Positions 54,216 through 63,036 of a stretch of 64,000 bases of DNA are shown here, piece by piece. Positions within the stretch are counted from its first letter, which is position 1. Each line of letters starts with the position of its first letter. The notes below the pieces were generated by a model. The model ran no database searches. It saw only the letters and a program-made list of their open reading frames with translations, and had not been told where the DNA came from. Source of the stretch: Liopterus haemorrhoidalis (taxonomy: Eukaryota > Arthropoda > Insecta > Coleoptera > Dytiscidae); contig OZ020616.1 in NCBI GenBank assembly GCA_963971575.1, forward strand, positions 2,438,924 to 2,502,923, read 5' to 3'. The position numbers and the translations under genes are program-made.

Positions 54216-55071
54216 TATATTTATTAATTTTATATCTAGTTAATAACCTGAACGACATCTGTTCAAAATGTTTCTTGGCGTAACCTAAAACAAAAAATGT
54301 AATAACTGTGTTTCTATAACAAAAATATTATGAAGGAAACTGGAAAAACATATTGTATATGTAGTAAATATTTTGAAGTGCTAATTCAATTTACGCTAGA
54401 GTCCACAAACTGGCTTACACATACGAGAAAATTTCATGCTTTATAAAAGCTTGTGTTTAAATCCTTTTCACTTCACGAGAAAAGCGGATTAAATGGTTGA
54501 ACAATCATTAAGCAATACCACGAACTAGGGACTAACATTTTTAACTTTTATTTTCTTTGAGTGCTTTGATATAAATCTGAAAAAGGAGGATTTTGAGAAT
54601 TAAGCGTATAACAGCAAAACGGGACACAGCCATTATATTCTTTATTATTAGAGATACACAAAAATACTAAATAACAAAGTTGTAGAGGGTCAAGAGGGAC
54701 ATGTGTTTATAGTAGAAACAATTTTTTTAAACCAGTGGTACTCAAGCTAAAGCATAAACAAAATTTAAATTAGATTACACATATTTTTTTGATCTATTCG
54801 ATAGCGTATTTTTTTTTTCTGAATTCAACCATATAAACATTTCAGATCGTTACATAAAAAATTATAGAGGAAAAATCGATTGCAATTAAAACAATTTTTC
54901 AATTAGAGCCAGTTCACGCTTTTTGGACACGATAAATGATAATTAAAGCTACTTCTGAATTTGTTTTAAATCGAATTGAATGACCTTTAGAAAATAATGG
55001 AAATTAGATAGAAAATTATTTATATGGAATAATTGAATCGGTCATTTTGAAAAAGGGTCATGTCCATTTTT
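54216..55071. other. AT-rich; nothing recognised
   Basis: No terminal repeats or domain-bearing frames seen. Confidence 0.45.
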
Positions 55072-55118
55072 AGGGTTTTGTAGGTATGACCAAAAAACCC
55101 TTATACCGTCATTTTGTC

Positions 55119-55154
<36 letters not shown>

Positions 55155-55862
55155 GCCGACCCCCCTAAAAATATAAACAAATATATGCTCATCGAAAACA
55201 AAAATATTTTTTTTTAATTCTGAGTTGGGTATCAAATTAGCCCTTAAAAAATTAGCAAAAGCCCTTAGTACGTGGATTAACGATCAAATTTTTATTTTTG
55301 CAAAATAAATTATATTGAGGCGATTTTTGCCAAAATTGTGCAAACAAATTTTTGTCCCACACCCTGTAGCCCAGATGGTTTAAACTAAAAATCTAAAAAA
55401 ATTCTAAGTAATGTATATTGGTGTGAACCGAAATAGTACAACAGGAATTTTTGATCAGATTATGTTTTCGGAAAATAACGCATTTTTTGTGGTTTTTAGT
55501 TCACAAAGTACAAAAGTTATACCAATGTAAGACATTCACATGCAAGGCGTCCAATGGCGTAATTGGTTAGAGTTTTAGAGTGAATTTTATTTTTTTTTTG
55601 TTTTTTTTTTGCATTTTTATTATGTTGAAATTATTTTGTCAAAATTCTACTTATATTTTGACAAATGTTGTATTTAATTTTTAAGAGCGTAAATTTAATA
55701 ACCAGTCTTATATGATTAACAGACGATAAATTATTTTAAAAATATCGTTCATTTTGCCGTGATTACTACAAAGTAAAATTTGTCCTACACACTCAGCATA
55801 CCGCCTTCACTTATTATATACCTGCGAAACCCTGAAATGTGTGAATATTCACACTTCACATC
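55072..55862 (+). mobile_element. Family C Helentron-like element with internal deletion
   Basis: 5' end AGGGTTTTGTAGGTATGACC, (TCTG)n (55120-55154), then a jump straight to CCCCCCTAAAAATATAAACA, skipping about 130 bases present in other copies. The tRNA-like module is reduced to GCGTAATTGGTTAGAG (55557-55573). 3' end CCTGCGAAACCCTGAAATGT and palindrome. Closest to the copy at 12938, as the shared CCAATGTAAGACA...CACATGCAAGGCG shows. Confidence 0.8.
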
Positions 55863-56054
55863 AATTTTTTTTATAAAACTACATTCTACACCAGATTCTG
55901 CCCATTAACATGTCTATTCATGTATTCCATATAAAAACGGGTCATTTTTCACTAGTTGGAGCAGCAATTCATTTTTTTGGAAGTGCTTAGTGAACAAACA
56001 ACTTTTGTGCGTTTCGGTTCATCTTGGAAGACCCAAACAGTAGATTGTTGCTTA

Positions 56055-56593
56055 AGTGGGTTTAACACGATTCAATTTGTTGATCAATTAATTGAAAAAG
56101 TTGGCCTTCAATTAATTGATGTGTGTAAAAATTTCGTCAATTAATTGATCAATTAATTGACAAAAAATTTGATTTATTTTGAAAATAGAACAAGTTCCAT
56201 TTTTCGTCCATTTTTCATCAATTTTTTAGGGAATTCTAGGTATATTTTTATCTGTTAAGATATTGCCAGCTGTTTAGTTATAGCATAACCTCGAAATATA
56301 TTATTTGTGTTTCGTTTTCAAATCTAACATAACCTCAAACGTTCTAATTTATCATCATCTAGGTTATTTCTTTTGTTTTTGTTCACAGCTCGTAATCTTG
56401 TGAAGATTTTTTCAATATTTTCATTTTGATAAAAATGTCAACATGTTTTACAGTTGGTAATGTAAAAATTTTCAAAAAAAATGATAAATAAATTGATGTG
56501 TGTAAAGTGATGTTTTTTTCTAAGGTTGCCAATAAATTTTTCAATTAATTGACAAAAAACTTGATCAATTAATTGAACTGTGTAAAACCAACT
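56055..56593. mobile_element. PIF/Harbinger-type MITE with TTA duplication, inside mariner
   Basis: 539 bp. Ends AGTGGGTTTAACACGATTCA / AGTTGGTTTTACACAGTTCA, inverted, with clusters of TCAATTAATTGA palindromes just inside both ends. TTA at 56052-56054 and 56594-56596. Removing it with one TTA rejoins mariner codons for PET and KQQ. Noncoding. Confidence 0.93.
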
Positions 56594-56681
56594 TTAGTTT
56601 CCGGTTCATATGAATAAATCCAAGTTTCGTCACTAGTAACGATGTTGTATACGGATTTTGCAGTGCCTAGGTTGAATTTTT

Positions 56682-57318
56682 ACCGACCGCCAACATATAT
56701 AAGGGAGGTATGTGATCATACCGATTTTGACATTTCGAGATTTCGATGGATCTCCACGAATTGAGGTCCCTACATAACGTTTTGACTATTTTTGGCATGA
56801 TTTCTGTTGGTCTGTATATCTGTCCGTCCGTCTGTCTGTCTGTCCGTCCGTCCGTCTGTCTGCCTGTCTGTGTACACGTGCAGAGCAAATTAGGCTGAAA
56901 GTATTTTTATGAAACTTCATATTTAAGATTCTGCTATCAATGGCACGAGTTGGTCAACTTTTGGTAAAAATCGGTTGACTAAAAAAGGGAGTTTACTCGT
57001 GTCGATTTTAAGATTTTTGTGAATATTTCACAACACAAAAATATTTCGAAAAAGTTTATTCAACAAAAGTTGCTATAAAAGCAATAACTAAGAACTTTTG
57101 TTTGAGACGTTTTTTGATAAAACGAAAAATTTCTGTAAAATTTTTCGAAATTTTTTCCGTCTCAATTTTTTCATACTTATATGTGACGTTTCCATGGTCA
57201 TGATAAATAATATCTCTGTTAGAAAATATCAGGTCAAGTTATTTCTACTCTGCTGCTAGAATGTATTTTATATAAGTACTTTATTATGGCGGTCGGTCCT
57301 GTGGTGGCCACAGCTGAT
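56682..57318 (+). mobile_element. Family A Helentron-like element, complete reference copy
   Basis: 5' end ACCGACCGCCAACATATATA, then AAGGGAGGTATGTGATCATA; (TCTG)n tract at 56806-56870; 3' inner repeat TGGCGGTCGGT, the inverted copy of the first 11 bases; terminal hairpin CTGTGG-TGG-CCACAG; then CTGA. About 636 bp. It lies in a run of T within the mariner gene with no detectable target duplication: the uninterrupted codons read AGA AAA TTC (R K F), consistent with T-T insertion as for Helentrons. Confidence 0.88.
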
Positions 57319-57806
57319 TTTCTTAACATTTCCTTACACCAATCAACACCAGCCTTTTTTGAGTTTCGGTCAAATTATGCGGAATCCATCAGGAACAAAT
57401 CTTTTTCACAGCTAAATGTTCATGCAAAATCGAATGTATTGCAGTCTGCGATATGCCAAAGGATACCTCTATCTCACAGTAAGTCACATGCCGATCTTTT
57501 TGAATCATTTTGCGCACAGCATAGATGTTTTTTTGAATCACAACCCATTTTGGTCGACCTTCACGAACGAACGACCACGACGAAATTCTGCAAACCAATT
57601 ATAAACAATCTTTTCTGATGGTGCTTCATTACCAAAAGTTGAACGAAGCGAATCTATACATTGTTGTTTTTTCACAAACTTATTTGTTTTACCGCTCGGT
57701 CAATTTATAAGCTGCCACAATAACAAATGTCAAATTTGATGAACATAGTAATGACACATTTCAATATTGCCATCTAGTGGTCGTTTGTAAAAACATAAAA
57801 GGTAAC

Positions 57807-58143
57807 CCTCGTATGAATCAGCCCCGAAATAAAGTTTGTACACTTCTATTTTATTTGAGTTACAAAATCTGCGGTGTAGTAAAAGAGGTTGTAAAACATA
57901 TGACGTCAAACCAGGTCGTACTATTCAAGTCGTCAGCTAAAATTTTCATCTTCTTTCATATCCCTTAATAGACGATTAAAATTTTATACCTTGGTTTCTT
58001 TATAAACGTCTCAACTCATATTTTATTAATGTTTTCCTTTCTAGGTTAACACAGGTAATACACAAACTACGCTACCAATTTAATCCAGCTTTAGATTAAG
58101 ATTGTAATATTAGACTCAGCGAAAAAAAGAACGTATTTTTTAT
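57807..58143. other. Between two mariner copies; nothing recognised
   Basis: AT-rich, 337 bases, no feature. Confidence 0.5.
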
Positions 58144-58870
58144 TACAGGGTTGCCACTTATATTTCGGGATTACGCTAAACTAGTGCTGCCATCTGGCAA
58201 CTGACGCTTTTATCGTAAAGTTTGACATTTTTATGGTATACGTTCTCAGAACGTTTCGACGTACGAGCGCTATTTGTATTGTTTACAGTAACTTGAAAAA
58301 AATCATCTTTGCTAAAAATGGAATTAAATCGTGACCAGTTTCGAGCGATTATTTTTTATAACTTTCAACGTGGATCAACTCAACAACAGTGCATCGATGA
58401 ACTTAATTCGACTTTTGACGATGAAGCACCATTAAGGACTACTGTTTATCTATGTTTTGCCGACTTTAATCGTGGCCGTAGTTCGCTTAAGGACGAATTT
58501 CGTGAAGGTTGTCCATAACCAGTTGTTGTTCAAGCAAGCATTGATGTTGTGCGTGAACTGATATTGCAAGATCGTCATGTGACTTATCGTGAGATTGAGG
58601 TATCCTTGGGCATTAGTGGGACCAGCATACATTCACTATTGCACGAACAATTGGCCGTGAAAAAGATTTGTTCGCGTTGGATCCCACATAATTTAACAAT
58701 TGGAGTGGAAAATACCTCAATCGGAGTGGAAAAAGTGCTTCGAAAATTCAAACGCATGCAAAGGTGTATTGATCTTCATGGAGAATGTTTTGAAAAATAA
58801 TAAAACCACTTTTGTTGATAAATAATTGTTTTTGATCTCAAATCTCGACATATAAAAGGCAACCCTCGTA
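58144..58870 (+). mobile_element. Non-autonomous mariner with internal deletion
   Basis: Ends ACAGGGTTGCCACTTATATT and, inverted, ACGAGGGTTGCCTTTTATAT. Encodes MELNRDQFRAIIFYNFQRGS, NSTFDDEAPLRTTVY, FADFNRGRSSLKDEFREGCP, stop, ASIDVVRELILQDRHVTYRE, IEVSLGISGTSIHSLLHEQL and SRWIPHNLT, then a direct join to SEWKKCFRKFKRMQRCIDL and HGECFEK. The catalytic core is deleted between PHNLT and SEWKKC, as in the copy at 531, so the deletion predates their spread. 57 kb (minus) and 18.6 kb (minus) are longer relatives. Confidence 0.9.
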
Positions 58871-58998
58871 TTATTCAAAGAATTATTTTTTTAAAATAAA
58901 ATGTATGAACATCAAATGATTGGTTAGGAATTTGGTTGTTGATTAACAAACAAAAATTAACTTTAACATAATTATATCAGGTCGTCAAGGATGAAATT

Positions 58999-59140
58999 GC
59001 CGACCGGCGTAGCGTAGTGGTAACACATGTGCTCTGCGTTGCTAAGGTCTCGGGTTCGAATCCCGTTCAGGCATGGAAATTTTCTCAAATAAAAATTGTC
59101 CTGGCTAATTGCTACAGCAGCAAAGGCCATTAAAATTAAA
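58999..59140 (+). mobile_element. tRNA-derived SINE inserted in mariner
   Basis: Head GCCGACCGGCGTAGCGTAG with A box TAGTGGTAACA, perfect B box GGTTCGAATCC, body TTTTCTCAAATAAAAATTG and TCCTGGCTAATTGC, A-rich tail. The 12-bp duplication AAGGATGAAATT (58987-58998 and 59839-59850) encloses SINE plus the family B element, showing that B later entered the SINE tail (remaining tail A's at 59834-59838). Confidence 0.9.
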
Positions 59141-59833
59141 CCAGTGGCGAAGGGAAACCTCCGCTAGACTTGCCCTCCCATAAAAAAAAATATTTAAAAA
59201 ACAATGTAAATTTAAAAAAAAAAAAAAATTAAATATTCAGAAAAATCTTCAAAAATACATCTAATTATGTTCTATACAAATTTTTGTCCAAGGCTTGCTT
59301 TACTAGTTACGAATTAATTATCATGACCATGGAAACGTTACATATAAGTATGAAAAAATTGAGACTTGGAAAAACTTTAAATAATTTTACAAAATTTTTT
59401 CGAAATTTTTCGTTTTATCAAAAAACGTCTCAAATAAAAGTTATTAGTTATTGCGTTTATAGTAACTTTTGTTCAATAAATTTTTTCGAAATATTTTTCT
59501 GTTGCTAAATATTCGCAAAAATCTTAAAATCGACACGAGTAAACTCCCATTTCTAGTCAACCGATTTTCATAAAAAACAATAGGGTTCTTCCCATTTAAT
59601 AGGAGAATTTTTTAGTACCAGAACGAACTCTTTAAGTTAAACCGTTTTTGAGTTATCGTGTATACACACAGACAGACACACACACACACACACACACACA
59701 CATACGGACGGCACTTCGAAAATAGGTTTTTTGGATTCCCTGGACCATGAAACGTGGTCATCCGTCAAAATCTCGACATCGAAAATTTTCGCGATTACAA
59801 TACTTGCCCCTTATATATTAAGGTCGGGCAAGT
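59141..59833 (-). mobile_element. Family B Helentron-like element with family A segment inside
   Basis: Minus-strand B copy: terminal hairpin region GGCGAAGGGAAACCTCCGC at the left, then TAGACTTGCCC, and at the right the 5' end GGTCGGGCAAGT (complement of ACTTGCCCGACC). The CA/TG tract is at 59670-59702. Compared with 4180-4660, about 80 bases in the middle are replaced by family A sequence (59319-59570). Confidence 0.8.
59319..59570 (-). repeat. Family A internal segment captured in B
   Basis: Minus-strand A sequence (ATCATGACCATGGAAACGTT to AGTCAACCGATTTTCATAAA). It has neither the A terminal repeats nor the (TCTG)n tract or hairpin, so it did not enter as a complete element. Template switching or recombination between A and B is more likely. 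Confidence 0.75.
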
Positions 59834-60026
59834 AAAAAAAGGATGAAATTTGTAGTTAATAATATTGCCAATTTTAACAGCTTGTTATTTAACATTGGCT
59901 TAATATTTTACCGTTCTGTTTTTTTTTTTTTTTTTTTGGAAAATTACACATCTTGCCTGTTTAAAGAAATCATTGTATGCTATAAAAAATATCAAAACTT
60001 TTTTTAAAAATTAATTTTGTTGAAAA

Positions 60027-60610
60027 TGAACGGTCGGAAATTGGCACTATTATAAAGAATGAGTTCTTACGTGGAACTACGGCATCGCAGACCACACGAA
60101 ACATTAATAATGTATTTGGTTCTAGAGTTACTACGCAGCAGACAATATTAAATTGGTTCGCCAAATTTCGTACAGGTAACTTAAAAACCAAACAAAAAAA
60201 AACCTGGCTCATCGATCACAGCAGAAATATACTGCAACCAACTGGACGAAATAATGCAAAAACTTAAAGAAAAACTTAGATTGGCCAACAGATCGACTCC
60301 TATCTTATTGCATGATAACGCTGGACCACACACTGCACAAATAACTGTGGCAAAACTACAGGAATTGGAGTTGGAACTTCTTCATCATCCTCAATACTCA
60401 CCAGACTTAGCCCCCACTGACTACCACTTCTTCCGCAATTTGGACAACTTTTTAATAGGAAAACAGTTTAATTTCGACAATGCTGTAAAACTGGCCTTCC
60501 AGGAATTCATTGACTCTCGTCCGCCAGGGTTTTATACCGCCGGCCTGAACAACCTGTCGTTTAAATGGCAAAAATATATAGACAATATGGGTGCATACTT
60601 TAATGAATAA
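60027..60610 (+). pseudogene. mariner transposase, N- and C-terminal parts
   Basis: N-terminal HTH, ENERSEIGTIIKNEFLRGTT, TRNINNVFGSRVTTQQTIL, NWFAKFRTGNLKTK, then a deletion, then ITAEIYCNQLDEIMQKLKEK, TPILLHDNAGPHTAQITVAK (second Asp), HHPQYSPDLAPTDYHFFRNL (third Asp; 34 residues between the two, DD34D), DNFLIGKQFNFDNAV and FKWQKYIDNMGAYFNE-stop. The first Asp region is deleted. The last 118 codons are open. Confidence 0.9.
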
Positions 60611-60674
60611 AATAATTCCTTATATAAGTTAACAACCAACTTTGCCTTTTTTTTTACAAATTTCATCCTTGACC

Positions 60675-61537
60675 TAATAATACAGGAATTAGCAAAAATT
60701 TTACCATACTTCCGTTCAGGTCTGGCCCTGGTAAGCGTGGAGCTCGACGCAGGGACAAATCCCCCCCCCCCCCCAAGATATTTGTTATCAAGCAACTTTG
60801 CCTTTTTTCTACAAATGTCATCCTTGACGACTTAATATTTCTCGCCATATTTGACTTTCTATTATTAAGTAGCTTCCAAATTCTGATGTCCGAAATTTTA
60901 TATTTCAAATAATTTTTTTCGGTTTTACGAAACTCATAAAAGGACGTACGGTCACCGTAGTTTCCTACATGCGATAGTCTTTATATTGTTGTGGACTGTT
61001 TTATATTTTCTAAGAATAAGTCCTTATAAGATTGGCCTTGATCTTTTTATTGCACCCTACTGAACAATATTTTTTCAAATAAAACAGTTACAACTAACAC
61101 AAAATAAACCTTAATAAAATAAAACAATTCTAAATGAAACCATGAAACTGCCGTAAACTAGTAGCCATAAATGGTACTGTTAAAATAGATAATACTTCAC
61201 AAAATCCGAGTTAATTTCGCGATCTTGAAGATAACAGTTTAAGAGTCAAAAATAGCATTAAATAAACCTATTAACGTTTAAAGGATCATTTCGTGTTTCG
61301 TGCCAAATTGCGTTGTTCCTAAATAGGCGATAATTTCAAACAAATGTGTTTAATTTATTTGAATGTTTTGTATATTCATGTATGAAAGCTATAAGCGAAA
61401 AACACACAGTGGCGCTTTGGCAAACAATCAAATTAATTACAATTTTCATAGTTTGACTAGCTGGAGAACCCCAAGATTATTAAATTAAAGGTTGTCTCAT
61501 AACTTCTGACCAATCAGAGCATACAAAATTAATATAT
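60675..61537. other. Unassigned, with poly-C repeat and loose mariner end
   Basis: 60688-60775 is the inverted relative of 44303-44400 (CTGGCCCTGGTAAGCGTGG followed by a run of C). 60785-60838 repeats the mariner 3' end (AACTTTGCCTTTTTTCTACA, CATCCTTGACGAC). 61470-61535 matches 33905-34015 in host intron 2. The rest is AT-rich. Confidence 0.55.
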
Positions 61538-61539
61538 AG

Positions 61540-62991
61540 TATTGGCCATAAAGATTGTAACTTTTAACATTTTTCAATTTTTCAAATTTTAATAATAATA
61601 TTGGAAAATAAATACTCTTAGTTCTATAATTAATTCTTTTTTTTGTCTGTTACATCAATCAATAGTCAAATAATCTGACTGACAGATTAATAATAAATTA
61701 TTTCTTCATTTTTGCTTGGACAAAAATATTGCAACTACTTGAATTTCCTTGTTATATGCAGGTTTTATCCATAAATAATATGTTGTGCACAAGTAATATT
61801 TCAATTTATATTTGTCAATCATGGGTCGTTTGAAACTGTTTCAAGTGAAATTAGAAACTTAATAATTTCTGGTTTTAAAGACGGGTTGCTGCAAAATGTG
61901 ATTTCACAAAATTTAAATGTTCATAAATCTACTGTGTCGCGAATTATAAAACGATTTCGAAAAGAAGGTACGTTTGAAGTTTCAAAAATTCCAGGACGGC
62001 CACGAAAAACTAAAAAACGAACTGATAAAAAAATTATTTATTTATCTACCAATAACCCCTTTCTGTCATCGGAGAAAATTTCGGGCCTTTTGTCACAAAT
62101 GGATCAAGAAAACATCTCAACAAGAACTATTCGTAGAAGATTAGTTAGTGAGGGTCTTTTTAGTCGCCGTCCTGCTAAAAAACCACTTCCAAAAGAATGT
62201 GAAGGCCCGATTAGAATTTGCTAAAATCATACTGGACTGTGGATCAATGGAAAAAAGTTATTTTTAGTGATGAATCTAAGTTCAATTTGTTTAAAAGTGA
62301 TGTAAGTTACGTTAAGAGGCCTGCTAATAAAAGATTCGTTCAAAAATACCCTTGCCAACAGTTAAACATGACGGAGGTGGTGTGTTGGTATGGGGCCGTT
62401 TCTCGGGATATGGTATGGGTCCTCTATACCACATTAAAGGAATAACGGATGGATTTAAATATAAAGACATCTTTCAGAATGTTATGGAACCTTATTCTGA
62501 TGAGTTCATGCCCTTAAAACATATTTTTCAGCATGATAATGACCCAAAACATTCTTCGAAGTTGTTCAAAAAATGTTCGAGGATTCAAAAATTAACGTAA
62601 TGACTTGGCCGTCTCAGTCACCCAATTTAAATCCAATAGAAAACCATTGGGAGATTGTCGACAGAAAGATTAGAAACAAAACGCTTTTTTTTTTTTTTTT
62701 TTTAATTTAATGGCCTTTGCTGCTCTGGCAATTAGCCAGGACAATTTTTATTTGAGAAAATTTCCATGCCTGAACGGGATTCGAACACGAGACCTTCGCA
62801 AGGCAGAGCACATGTGTTACCACTACGCTACGCCGGTCGGCAACAAAACGCATTCAAATATTGAAGATTTGTTTAAAGCTTTGCAGGGTGTCTGGTCTAA
62901 TATTAATAATGAAATGATCACGAAATTATTAGAATCAATGCCGAAAAGATGTCGGGAAGTTAAATTAAAATTCATAAAAAAAATACTTTGA
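61540..62991 (+). pseudogene. Tc1-like transposase (DD34E), split by a SINE
   Basis: Left end GTATTGGCCATAAAGATTGT. HTH and AT-hook region: FETVSSEIRNLIISGFKDGL, NLNVHKSTVSRIIKRFRKEG, KIPGRPRKTKKRTDKKIIYL, TRTIRRRLVSEGLFSRRPAK, and, with shifts, KARLEFAKNH. Catalytic part: KKVIFSDESKFNLFKSDVSY (first Asp), KHDGGGVLVWGRFSGYGMGP, FQHDNDPKHSSKLFKK (second Asp), MTWPSQSPNLNPIENHWEIV (Glu; 34 residues from the second Asp). The SINE (62685-62841) follows RNKT, and coding resumes HSNIEDLFKALQGVWSNI to KRCREVKLKFIKKIL. At least four frameshifts. The right end is replaced by a family C fragment. Confidence 0.93.
62685..62841 (-). mobile_element. tRNA-derived SINE inserted in Tc1 gene
   Basis: Same family as 58999, opposite orientation. 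A box TAGTGGTAACA; B box GTGTTCGAATCCC with one change; tail of about 20 T on the plus strand. Perfect 10-bp duplication AACAAAACGC at 62675-62684 and 62842-62851. Removing it restores the Tc1 reading RNKTHSN. Confidence 0.95.
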
Positions 62992-63036
62992 CATAAAATT
63001 TGTTTTGGCATCCCAAATAATCATCATTCAGTTACT
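62992..63036 (+). repeat. Family C 3' fragment
   Basis: CATAAAATTTGTTTTGGCAT, then CCCAAATAATCATCATTCAG, as in the 3' region of C copies (for example 49256-49295). It lacks the terminal palindrome. It replaces the Tc1 3' end. Confidence 0.7.

Larger units (their letters stand above)
55962..57806 (-). pseudogene. mariner transposase, cut by two later insertions
   Basis: Minus-strand mariner from terminal repeat TACGAGGGTTACC (57806). Pieces: QQCIDSLRSTFGNEAPSEKI, VYNWFAEFRRGRS, MIQKDRHVTYCEIEVSFGIS, HEHLAVKKICS, stop (TGA for Arg), WIPHNLTETQK, shift, GVDWCKEMLRK, then family A (56682-57318), then FNLGTAKSVYNIVTSDETWI (first Asp) and YSYEPET, then the MITE (56055-56593), then KQQSTVWVFQDEPKRTKVV and LSTSKKMNCC. 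Removing both insertions restores the frame across each join (MLRK|FNL and PET|KQQ), so they are clean later events. The second and third Asp regions are missing to the left of 55962. Confidence 0.92.
58978..60674 (+). mobile_element. mariner copy opened by nested SINE, B and A insertions
   Basis: 5' terminal repeat AGGTCGTCAAGGATGAAATT at 58979-58998, continuing after the inserted 58999-59838 block with the duplicated AAGGATGAAATT (59839-59850) and TGTAGTTAATAATATTG. 3' repeat ACAAATTTCATCCTTGACCT ends at 60674. The uninterrupted element would be about 850 bp. A second solitary 3' repeat lies at 60785-60838. Confidence 0.82.
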
